64,000 bases of DNA. It comes from Hirsutella rhossiliensis. Its lineage: Eukaryota; Ascomycota; Sordariomycetes; Hypocreales; Ophiocordycipitaceae. The stretch covers positions 1,798,001-1,862,000 of the forward strand of contig NW_025408668.1 in assembly GCF_020360975.1 (NCBI RefSeq). Reading direction: 5' to 3'. The notes under the pieces were generated by a model. The model ran no database searches. It was not told the DNA's origin and saw only the letters and a program-made list of their open reading frames with translations. This document shows, piece by piece, positions 11,817 to 22,860 of this stretch (within the stretch, counting starts at the first letter, position 1; each line of letters opens with the position of its first letter). Position numbers and translations under genes: made by a program.

Positions 11817-11861
11817 GCGCTACCGAAAGGTGGGTGTTACCGAAAGGGGGGTGGGGCATGG
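11817..11861 (-). repeat. Right terminal inverted repeat of the pogo element
   Basis: Exact inverted copy of 9673-9717, followed by TA at 11862-11863. Confidence 0.93.
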
Positions 11862-14800
11862 TATACGCGATAAGAAAATTCCTTCCTTTTAAAGAAAGCG
11901 GAAGGAAATTAGGCTTATTAAAAATTAAGGGTAAAAAGCTACTCTTTTTCGTCGAAGAATTTATATAGACCTATTAGGTAATTTTATCGTAAAATTTACC
12001 CTTCTATATCCCTTTATCCGTATAGTTAATTCCCTAGTAATAAGGTATTCCCTTTATACCTTTTTAAAGGACTAGAATTATAAGAGTATATTATAGATAT
12101 TAAGGGAAGTACTAAAGTTAAGGATAGCTAATTTTTATAAGGGATAGTTAGAGGGTCCTAATAGTTAGTCTTAGCCTTATTAATCTATAAGGAAGATAAA
12201 TACTAGATTTACTATACTAACGATTTTTCCTTAAATCTATAGCTTAAATAAAGGTAGTAGCGTTAGTTACTATTTCTTAGTAACCTAAATCTTATTTATC
12301 TTCTTTTATAATAAGGGGTCCTCCTTAAGAGACTATTATACTATTTCTTATAGCCTCTTTAAAGGGTTAATTCCTTTAGGTCGGTTTTCCTTAAAGACCT
12401 ACTAGTAGTCTTTTAGCTAATAAGGCTTTTTATATACTTAGTAGGTAGGTCGATTCCTCCTTATACGTTATTTCTTTAAGGAATCCTTATTCTTTTTTAG
12501 AAGGTCTACTTAAAAACCCCCCCTTTTTACCCCTTATTATTAATTTTAATAAAGAAGTTCGATTTCGACTAGTTCCTTAATTTTTTAACTAATAGACTAA
12601 AAGGTCTATTAAGGGACTAGTTAGGCTGGTCTAACTAATAGGACTAGGGCCGGACCTAGAATAAGATATATAGCTAGGGCTAGGCCTAGGGCAGCCGTTA
12701 AAGACGGTGTTAATACTCTTAAGGGAGGTAGAGCTAAAGGAGCAATAGCTATAGTAGTAGTAGCGGGGGCCGTAGTAATAAGGGCTATAGTAGCTATAGG
12801 GGTAGTAGGTCGAGCTATCTAGGTCGAGTACTAGCTATAAAGGAATAAGACTACTTACTATTATACTTTAGTAGCCTCTTTATTTAGTTCCTAGCTAGAT
12901 TCTCGAAAGATAGTTAAGTAACTATTACTAATAGGCTTTATTAGTAGAGATATATCTTATAGCTACTAGCTAGAAAGAGCTTTTATAAGGAAGTATTAGT
13001 TAGCTTCCTTAAGGATTTCTTCCTACTTAGCTAGCTATAAAGAAGCTAGTAAGTTCCTAGTAAAAAAAGCTCTTAGGTATACTATATAGGTCTTCTTAAT
13101 ATAGTTAGTTATATAGCCCTTTAAGGAAGCTATCGAGGTCTTAAGCTTTAAAAGCTACTACCTAGGAGTCTCTTCCTCTTAAAGAGAGATTAGCTTTATA
13201 GTACTAACGGATTCCGTTATTACTATATATATAGTAGTTAGTAGCTTTATCTTATAAAGGTACTTCTTATAGTAACTCTCGTAGTTACCTAAGGTAGTAG
13301 AAACGGCTCTCTATTATACGGAGGTTAGCTTAGAGAAGAGGGAAGCTCCCTTTATAAATTCCGTTGCCCTAGGATAAACTAAGGGCTCGAGAGGGTCCTA
13401 CTTACTATAGAAGACTAGATTATAGATAGTTCTATCTATACGAGCCTATAGCTCCTTTACCTACTTATCTTAATCTTAGGGCTTTACTAGAATCGTTTAA
13501 TAGACTATAGGGATAGTAAAAAAGTCGGTTTTCGTTATTATTATAGGGAAGGGTAGAAAAGTTAAGTAAAAATCAGCTTTTTTAATAAGAGGGGTAAAAG
13601 GAAGCTATAAGGGATATAAAAAAGGTGCCTTTTATAGTAGCTAGAAAGTATAGGAATACTATTCCTCCTAGGCTTATAACTCTTATAAAGAGAGATATAA
13701 GAAGTATATATAAAATATATAAAGGTAAAAGTAAAAGTAAGGGGCTAGATAGGTAGGGCAGAGATATTTAAATCTTATAGGGGTAGTAATTATAGTAAGG
13801 GAGTAATTATTATATTGCCTTAATCCTCCTTCTTTCCTCTATCTAACGCCCCTCTTTATACCTATTTAGTATCTTAATTAATAAAGAAGATCCTACTTAA
13901 AGAAGCTACTAATATCCTTTTAACTACCGAGCTTTTTACCGGTTTTTCCCCTCCTTTCTAGCTATTACCGGTATATCCGTTTTATCTTTTACTACCTCTA
14001 TAAGAAGCTATCGCTACTTTTACTTCCCTTTATACCCCTACCTTCCTTTTTATACCTCTTTTTAGCTTATAAGAATATACCCTTATATTCTTATTTTACT
14101 ATTATAAAGAGATAATAGGTATAGGGAGGCCTTATAGAATAAGCTAGTAAAAAGAGGCTCTATAATATAGTTTAAGGGAATAGCCCTTAAAGATAAAGAC
14201 CTCTATTAAATATCTATACCTTCCTTTAGGAAAAGTAAGTTTAGATAAGCCTATCCTAATAAAATAAAATATATATAAGATATATAAGTTAATTACGAGT
14301 AGAATAAATACCCTATTACCTATTTTAGCTTAGTAGTTCCGAAGATATCCGCGATATAAGAATAGGTAGAGCATAGAATATTCTAGTTAAATCTACTACT
14401 TATACTAAAACCTATAGTCTTATATTAACTATTACGCTATAATTAGACTACCTATTAAGTTAGGAAGATATACCATAGATAGAGCTTTTTAAGTACTATA
14501 GAATATACTAGAAAGCTAACTAATTAGTCTATTAGTAGGCGAGCAATAGTCTATAAAAGACAAAGGATTTCCCTAGGAATAGTAGATAGAATAAGTAAGT
14601 TTAAAAGCATCCTTTATAACGCTATTCTTTTAATATATTATTTAGCCCCTTATATACTCGTTATAAATTCTAGACGAAATCCTACCCTATACTCCTTCGA
14701 CTAATATTTCCGCTTACGTTATCGATTACCTAATTCTACGCTTATTACTTATACCTTCTTATATAGCTCCTTCTTTAAAACCTATTTTTTAGCTTCCTAG

Positions 14801-17800
14801 GTCCCTTATACTAAGGGATATCTCTAAGAACTACGAAATTAAGCTATACTTTATAATATATATAGCTCTAAGGGTCTTAGGTTATTAATATAAGTCTTAG
14901 AGATTTCTTTACTTTATACCTTTTTATCTTTACTAAAGTCGCGTAACTAACGGCTTTTACTTTAAAAGGGGAAAAATAAAAATTAAATTAACTATAATTA
15001 AGGAAGATACCTTATTAGATAAATAAGGTCTTTATAAAGCCTTTAAGTATACTTAGAAGTAAGTTAGATAAGGAGTACTAAGGGTCTTATCCCTTTAATA
15101 AGCTAATATTTATAAGGGTATAATCTTACTTATTAAACTCCTCCTTAGCGACTTTTTAACCTAAAATACTAATAGAAAGAGCGTAATAATAATAGGTAAG
15201 GCTCTCTTTTTAAGTATATAAGTAAGTAAATAAACTATTAATAGAACTTTTCTTCTTTACTATAATCCCTTCCCTTTATATTATTTATTCCTCCCTTTAC
15301 CTATAAGCTACTTATTTAGCTCTTTCCTATCTTTACTCGCGTACTTCCTTTTTTAGATAATTATCTACTACCCCTTATATATACTCCTAAGTATTTACGC
15401 TTATTATTCCTAGGGGCGTTAGGAAAATAAAGTAGTTAGTATCTTTACTAGTCTATAGCTTTAAGTATAGCTAGATTAAATAAGCTATAGAGTCTTATAA
15501 ACTAGTTATTATTATATTATTAGTAGTCCTATATAAATATATAGAGTTATAGTTATTAATATCTTAGTAGTAGTTTTAATATATTCCTAGGTTTTTAACT
15601 CCTTTAACTTAAGAGGGTTTAAAGCTTAGTATAAACCTTATAGGGACTATAGCTAGAAAGGCTATTACTATACTTTATTTCTAAGGAGTAATAAAGCGCG
15701 CTATAAGCGTTACTAAAGTATTTAGCCTTAAGGTAATTAACTAAGCGCTTAGTAATTTTAGAGTCCTAAGGTAAGTTAGTAGCCGCGCTATCTACCTTTC
15801 TTCCTTACTAGCTTCTTATTAAGCTATTAGTAGGGGTATAGTTATAAGTCTTTTACTCCTCTATATATTTAATAGGGTCGTTAGTAATAGGTAAGGAGTA
15901 AGCTTAATTAGCTATATATTTAAAGGGGAAAATAAAAGCGTTATTTTTATATAGATAAAAGGACTAGTAAGGGCGCTTAGCTCTTTCTTTTATAGATTCT
16001 AAGATAGGGATCCTATCTTAAGGTTACTTAAGGAAAGGCTACTTAGTTTAGATAAAGAGCTTAATTTAGTTAATACTTAAGGTAATAAAGGTCTAGGCTT
16101 ATTCTTAATTCTTATTAGCGCGATTAAATAGTTAGGGGTCTTTTTAAGGAGGAGTTTTATAAAGAAACCGCGTATAGCTTAAGCGATTAAGTTAGGTTAC
16201 TTTATAAAGGTAGCTAGTATAGTTAGCTCTTTTCTCGCTCTCTTTACTATATAAGTTAGTTCTATATCTCTTTAAAGCGGTAGTTTCTATCTATTAAGCC
16301 TATCTTAAAAGTTAACTACTTCTAAGACTTCTTAAAGGTCTTATTCTTTTTAATCTCCTAGAATAATATAGTTATATTAGTAAATCTATTTATACCTAGG
16401 AATCCTTATAAGAAAGACTCTATTAAAAGTTATAAACCCTTAATTAAATAGTATCCTTTATAGTTATCTAACCCTACTATTAAACTACTAGGAAACTCTA
16501 CTACCTTATAATATCGCTTATATATAATTAAGTTTATTTACTATAATAGCTTAGATTCTATATATTAGCCTATTAATATAGCTTTTTATACTTATCCTTT
16601 TATCTAGCTTAAAAAAATACTAGTCTTAGTATAAGATTTTATTTATTTATAGGGCTTCTTATATTACCCTATACCTTTACTTTAAAATTACTTTAACCTT
16701 TAAGTATCGTTACTTAATTATCTTAAAGTATAGCTTAACTATATATTTAACTTAGTATTAAATTATTATTAAAGCTAAGTAGCTATATTCCTACCTTTCT
16801 TACTAAGCGGTATAAGGGACTAGTATATAAGTAAAGTTATAAGGAACTTAAAGGATATAAGGAAACTACCGCTATACTTATAAGAATATATAAAGTCTAG
16901 TATACTATCTTTCTTTCTAAGTATTAAAAATAACTAAGTTTCCTTCCTTATAGTCTTAAAGGAATACTCCTTAGTAGAGTCCCCTTTTATTTAATCTTAC
17001 TAAAAAGTTAATAACTTTAGTTATATACCTTTATTTATATATAAAGTAACTAAGGTTAAAGGTAGGAGTAGTAAACTTAATTAAATACTCCCTATCGTTT
17101 AGGTATTTATAGTACTTTATATATCTATCTTTTATATCTTTAATAGGTTCCCTTTAATAGTTAGTATAAACTAATAGTAGGTAAAGTAAAGGGTATACTA
17201 TATTCTTAATACCTTTTATTAAGATCTTAATTATTACGCTAAGGCTAAAGCTTATAGCCTATTATTTATCGATAGCTTTATAAAGAAAGTTATATATATT
17301 AACGATATACTCTTCTTAGCGGGCCTTATTCTTAGTAAATCTATTTATCTTTTTAACGCCCTTATATATTATCTAAGCGTCTTTAAGGGTAATATCCTAT
17401 TATTTAATAGGGCCTATTAATATTAAGTACTAACGATCTTTATAAATATATTAAAGAGGTTACCTTTACTTATAAACGTCTTATTAGTCTTAGTTTATAA
17501 ACTTTTCCTTATCTTTAATATAAAAGCACCCTTTACTACCTTTTACTTTAACTTTACTATAGTAAGTAAGTAAAATAAAGCTCTTACTCCTAAATAGTAA
17601 TACGCTAAAAAAGATAGTAGTATTCTTAAGGAGGTCTATAGCTAGGCCTAAGATACTATTTAAGTTCGCTGCTATATCTTAGGAAAGGGTAGAGTAAGTA
17701 AAAGAAAGGGAATAAATAAGATTAAATAGTTAAGGTAAGTAGTTTTAAGTTATAACGCTAAGAGACTAAGAGGGTTATATATATATATATATAAGAGTTA

Positions 17801-17927
17801 TATTAGTAAAGGGGATCGTTATAAGTAGGGAAGCGTATAAAGTATATATATATATATATATATAGAAGGAGGAAGAAGGAAGGAAGAAAGAGGGTATAGT
17901 AAGAGGAATAAATAGTTATTAAAGCGC
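11862..17927. other. RIP-degraded repeat DNA, not assigned
   Basis: About 6 kb depleted of CpA and TpG, with no open frame of useful length on either strand. Frames full of TAA/TAG can be followed for long distances. Around 14.6-17.5 kb the minus-strand reading is rich in charged residues and looks more protein-like than the plus strand, but I could not match it to a known domain. An LTR-like block at about 13678-13852 is listed separately. TA microsatellites occur near 17778-17795 and 17845-17862. This is probably one or more old transposons. Confidence 0.7.
13678..13852 (+). repeat. LTR-like repeat, inverted relative to 31088-31255
   Basis: About 170 bp whose reverse complement matches 31088-31255, mostly with transition differences. 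It contains a TATA-box-like run (TATAAAATATATAAAGG) and ends CTATCTAAC. A solo LTR of the same family as the gag-bearing element at 28.8-31.25 kb is the simplest reading. I saw no clear target duplication. Confidence 0.6.
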
Positions 17928-17932
17928 GTAGT

Positions 17933-18109
17933 TATTACGGAGTAAGTAAAGGTATAGGCTTAGGTATAGTCCGTTAAAAGAAGGTTAATAATCTATAAGA
18001 GGGAAAAGGAAGAGAAGTATAAGCCTAGCCTATATAAGCGTAGAGGCCGCTTATATATAGACTTAGCCTAGACCCTAGTCTAGGCCTATATAGGGCAAAA
18101 GCCCTTATA
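17933..18109. repeat. Left LTR of the short LTR element
   Basis: 177 bp, about 90% identical to 19629-19805. Preceded by GTAGT (17928-17932). Confidence 0.82.
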
Positions 18110-19628
18110 TTATACCCCTACTTAGCTTTTAAAGAGGCGCGCCTTTAAATAATACCTAATACCGCGCTTAGGGGGATAGAACCCTCGCGCGGACTACGTA
18201 CGCCTAGTCGCGGAAAAAACGTTAGTAAATAACGTATAATACCCTTCTAAGTAAGCTTCTCGGATAGACTATATTATTAGTAGGGGCCGCGCCCTAAGAG
18301 TCGGGCTTTAGTACTTCTAGCTAAGGAGTAGAGGCACGTAAAACGGCGCGTAGCTAGCTTCGGTAAGCTTATAGTATCCCGCCCCCCCTATATCGGCGTA
18401 TAGTAATAGCTCCTAGTACCGTAATATAAGGGACGGTACTCTAGTATATAAGGCTCCGCTCCCTCTTATATAGGGCTATATAGGCACTCCCTTTCGCTAT
18501 AGTTATATTATATTAGCGGCCTTCCTATATCTTAGCCGCCCTTTTAGTCGCTATAGGCATACGTCCCGTCTATATAGTAGCTACTGCCGTACGCGAGGGG
18601 ACGCCGATAAAGCCCGTAGAGGCGTTACTAAGATTACTTATTGCTAGAGTCGCTATCGTCGAACCTAACCTCCTTTCCGTCTTAGCGCGTGCGCCCCTCT
18701 ACTACTTAAAGTGCGTTTACCCGCGCCTCCTAGCGCGGGCACTTTAAAAACTAATAGGATTTACTACCGTAGCCTATATAGCGACCCTCCTATCGCTACC
18801 TCTTTCTATCCTCGGTCCTCGAGGCAGAGATAGAGATATCTATAGTATTACTAGCGTTATCCTCTTCTTATATTATAAAAGAAGACGAAAAAAGAAACTT
18901 ATTGCTACTAAGCTCGCGAAGAAGGTAGACGAGATCGGTATATATATCTAATAGTATAGACCTTTTACTTAAATAGGTACGCTAATTTAAATTTAAGCTT
19001 ATAACGAGGTAATTATACTTTACTACGTTAGGCTAGCTATATACGTTTGCTTAATAAAGCACCTCTTCGAACTATATAAGGTAGGCCGGAATAGCTTTAC
19101 TCCGCTTTTAATAGAGCGTTATAAGCTCTTAGCCTACTAACTTAGCTATATTAGGTTCGCCGTAATTAGTATAGAGCTTCGCGAGGAGGTCGGCTAGTCC
19201 GTTTATACTAGTACGCGTAAACGGTAAGAGATACCTTTATAGGTATAAGGATAGGCTCGCGTAAAGATAGTTAAATTAAGCGCGGATATCCCTTATTATA
19301 GCGCTATCGGTATAGAGCTTCGCTTTTATATAAAGTAGCTATAGCTTAAGCTTTATAGAGGAGCCGTCGAACTTACTAAGGTATAGTAGTACCGCTCTTA
19401 GTCGTGCGGAGCCCTACTATTATAAGAGGCTCTTAATTACCTAGGCAAACTAAGTATTACGTTTACTTTAATTTTACGACTATAGGAGTATAGATATTTC
19501 GCGTATATATATACTAGCGCGGGCGGTTTAACTAAACTAGGTAATTAAACGTTAGCTTTAAAGGCAGCTAAAAATAGCTATTCTATATATAGGGATATAG
19601 AGAGGGTAAAATAAAGGGTAGATTATAT

Positions 19629-19805
19629 TATTATAGAGTAGGTAGAGGCGTAGGCTTAGGTACGGTCTATTAAAAGAAGGTTAATAATCTACGAGGGGGA
19701 AAAGGAAGAAAAGTATAGGCCTAGCCTATATAAGCGTAGAGGCCGCTTATATATAAACTTAGCCTAGACCCTAGTCTAGGCCTATATAAGGTAAAAGCCC
19801 TTATA
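19629..19805. repeat. Right LTR of the short LTR element
   Basis: 177 bp. Followed by GTAGT (19806-19810). Confidence 0.82.
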
Positions 19806-20056
19806 GTAGTTATTAGTTACTTTAGCTAGCCTTTATAGTAGTAAGGTCTTAGGTATATTTAAGGGTTACGCTTAAATAGCTTCTTTTACTAGTTATTAAT
19901 TAAGGAGCTATTTAATCTCTACTCTTTTCTTTCCTTCTTTACTCTTTTTATTCCTTTTCTTCTTATTTTCTTTTCTATCTTTTTTATTTTTCTAGACCGT
20001 TACCTCTTATCTTTTCTTTTTATAACTACCTCTTCTTCCTTATTATATCTTATAAG

Positions 20057-20975
20057 ACCGCTAAACCTAAAACTAAAGAGCTATTAAATATCGTTAACCT
20101 TTTTTTAACTACTTTTTTATAACCTTCTTTTATTACTACTACTTTTCTTACTTAAAATTATTATACTAAGGTCTTTCCTTTTTATATAAAGTACTTTTAA
20201 GTAATAACTATTTAACTTATTTAATCTTACTTAGCTCGTTTTAACCGTTTTCTTTTATAGATCTATAGTTACTTTAAGACCTAGGTTTATAATAGAAATA
20301 ATATTAGTTACTAAAGGTTTTTAATTTATATAGAAATTGCTTTTTAGTTATAGGTTTTATTAAAAGCTCTTAATATTATTAAGATTAAAGTATATAGTCG
20401 CTCTCTTTTCTCTTACTTTCTTAAGAGTATACTAGGTCGGTATAATTAAATTGTTTTTTATACCCTTTATTATAGACGTTAGCTAATAACCTATATCTTT
20501 ATAGAAATCGCTTATTTATATAGATACCTCTTTTCTTAGCTTAGTTTAAAGCGGTAAGAATACTCTTAAGTAGTTTTAATTACCTTTTATAGAACTTATA
20601 ACCCTTACCTTTATTAAAGGTATATTTAAACTTATTAAATAACTATAACTTCCGCTTATAAGTATATTATATTTCCTTTTTATAATTATATCTCTCTTTT
20701 AAGTACTACTAACGGCTCTTATACTAACTATATTTAGGATTTAACTAAGGCGCTTATTTATAAATAGTAGTACTTCCTTAAATACTATAAGGCTACTTAT
20801 AACCTTAATAGATTTACTAACTATATATATAGTTATAATTTCTATACTAACCTTAAGACTAATAAATTTTATAATAAGTATATTAATAACGAGACCGCCT
20901 TTTATTTTCTTTATAATATCCTTAATCCTTTTAATCTTACTAGGGATTTAAAAGAAAAGAAGGAAATTAACCTTA
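20057..20975 (+). pseudogene. RIP-degraded former coding frame, unknown product
   Basis: On the plus strand a single frame can be followed for about 300 codons between the short LTR element and Gypsy-2, interrupted only by TAA/TAG. The residues (rich in Asn, Thr, Tyr, Phe, Leu, and ending in a Lys/Glu cluster) look protein-like, but I recognise no domain. It ends where the left LTR of Gypsy-2 begins, so Gypsy-2 may have interrupted it. It could be part of another transposon or a duplicated host gene that was caught by RIP. Confidence 0.3.
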
Positions 20976-20981
20976 TATCTA

Positions 20982-21238
20982 TATAAGGGAATATATATTA
21001 TAGTACGATTAGTTAGGTAGTAAAGATAGCTAGAGGTACTACGCTATATATATTATATTCTCCTTATCGCAAGACTAAAGCTTATAAGAAGAGGGATTTT
21101 TCCTCTTTAGTCGGAGTAGTAAGAGGTCTATAATATATAAGCGGGGTAGGTATAATTCCCTACTAATACCCTACTAATATATTAGTACTACGTACCTAAG
21201 TACTTTATTAGCCTATACCTCTTAGTAGCGCTCTTATA
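20982..21238 (-). repeat. 3' LTR of Gypsy-2 (left copy)
   Basis: 257 bp, TATAAGGG to TCTTATA. It differs from the right copy at about 16 positions, all C/T or G/A, leaving about 94% identity. Confidence 0.87.
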
Positions 21239-21601
21239 ATTATCTCCCTTCCTATATAGACGTCTTAGCTATATCTTTAATATATATTACTTTCGCTATA
21301 CTATATATATTCGGTTAAAAAGAGAGGTAGTTTCGGTTATATATTACGCGTATATACCTATATAAGTATACGTTAGTCTATGCTTTATAACGTTAATAGT
21401 TATTATACTAGTAGTAGCCGCTAAGTAACTATTACGGTATCGCTTATATATCGGCCGCGTAACTATAATATAAAGAGCGTATATATATATCTCTTACTTC
21501 TTTTATTTTCTTTTCTTCTTTAACTCTTCTACTTATAATTACTATAAAGTTTTACGCCCTTTTTTATTAATCCCTTATACCTTTTTATATTACTTTTTAT
21601 C

Positions 21602-22860
21602 GACGATTTATTAACGATAATACTTTTTACGCTAAAGAAGATAAAGAACTATAACGCTGATTTCCTACGCTATATATAAGAGTAGGTAGCGGCGGGTTTA
21701 CCCTTAAAGTATAAGCGATCGGCTTAGAAGTCTTATAGTAATACTAGTTCCCTTTTAGCGAAGAAAGCTAAGAAAGGTATAAGGGAATCTTAGTCTTAGG
21801 AGACTTTTAGTCCGGGACCTAACGTTAGTAAGGGTCGTGCCCCTATTACCTCGCTAAATACCCTAACTCCGACTACCGATAAGCTTACCTCTATAAGCTA
21901 GGAAACTTATAAGTTTATTACCCCTATTAGCGATATTAATACTAGCGAGGAGATTATACCTAAGCGCTCCTAGGTAAGTACTAATAACCTAGCTACTCCG
22001 TTTTAATAGGGCGGCTCTAGCTAATAAGAGGTCGTCGCCTAAGCCGCTCCTTAAAATAAGTAGGCCGATATTAATAACGAGGCCTAGCTAAACGAGGGCT
22101 AAAACGATCCCGATACCTAGCTAAATAAGGGCTAAGATAATAATAACGGTAATAATAAAGACGGCCGCGATTTAACTCCTCTTACTAATAAACCTAAGAA
22201 TAGCGGTGCTAAAGATAAGGGCACCTAAGCGGCGGTATAAAGCGGTCGCGTTCCTATAAAAAAGCGTACCCGATCTAAGGCTAAAGCCCGCCCGGTTAAA
22301 GCCTATAGGGTTATCCCTTATAAGCTCTAGTATATATATTATTTTAGGACGGTTATTAAAGAGTATAGTATAACTAAGCCTAAACTTATTAAGGTGCTCT
22401 CGATTAGCTATATTTTCTTAAAGGTTTCCTCGATACGCTATAAGTAGTACTATAGATATACCGCGACCTATAACTAAGTAAGTTTCCCCTTAACTTTAAA
22501 TATTACGATTAATAAGCTAATCTTTCTTAAGGCCGCTACTCTTATATTTAGTAACCGGGCCGATATAGTCGCTATCGTTAAGTACCTATATAAGCTTAAT
22601 AAGCTAAAGACCGGTAATAAGAATACCGAGGATAATAGCTTAGATATAGGCGTGCTTATTTTTAAGGAGGCTAATTAGCGCTATCTTACTATTATAGTAT
22701 AGTATTTAGCTAAGGCTTTCGACGCCGCTAAGATAGCTTATCGTAAGTCCTTTAGGACTATAGGTATATAGAAGTCTACTATTATAAGTTTTATCCGACC
22801 TTTTTATTAGCGACCGCCTAACGATATACTAGGTCGAGCATACTAACTACTATACGCTAA
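21602..22860 (+). pseudogene. Antisense reading frame of Gypsy-2 (unknown protein)
   Basis: On the strand opposite to pol, one frame beginning with codon 21602-21604 can be followed for about 420 codons with no stop other than TAA/TAG, the two that RIP creates from CAA, CAG and TGG. The predicted product has a basic N-terminal stretch, a polar Asn/Asp/Gly/Gln-rich middle, a basic block (about 22255-22310, KKRTRSKAKAR) and a more globular C-terminal half. I recognise no domain. It sits between pol and the 3' LTR, the same place as the antisense frame in Gypsy-1, but the two predicted proteins do not look alike. Plant and some other Gypsy elements are known to carry extra ORFs, sometimes antisense, at this position. 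Confidence 0.5.

Larger units (their letters stand above)
9673..11861 (+). mobile_element. Fot1/pogo-type DNA transposon, not RIP-mutated
   Basis: 2189 bp with perfect 45-bp terminal inverted repeats (9673-9717 and 11817-11861) beginning CCATGCCCCACCCCCC. Each TIR contains the motif CTTTCGGTA twice, a likely double transposase-binding site, and looser similarity continues about 25 bp inward. It is flanked by TA on both sides (9671-9672 and 11862-11863), the duplication expected of Tc1/mariner/pogo elements. Base composition is normal, with plentiful CpA and TpG, in sharp contrast with both flanks. It encodes a frameshifted transposase of the DD35D class. It therefore inserted after the surrounding repeats were mutated, or RIP had stopped acting. 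Confidence 0.93.
17933..19805. mobile_element. Short non-autonomous LTR retrotransposon (TRIM/LARD-like)
   Basis: Two 177-bp direct repeats (17933-18109 and 19629-19805) bound an internal region of 1519 bp. GTAGT occurs immediately before the left LTR (17928-17932) and after the right LTR (19806-19810), a 5-bp target duplication. The LTRs start TATTA and end CCCTTATA. By hand alignment they differ at about 18 positions, all transitions, so RIP has acted on both. No reverse transcriptase or integrase can be recognised in the interior, although RIP'd frames of a few hundred codons run through 18800-19560. At 1.87 kb it must depend on another element for movement. Orientation was not settled. 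Confidence 0.82.
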
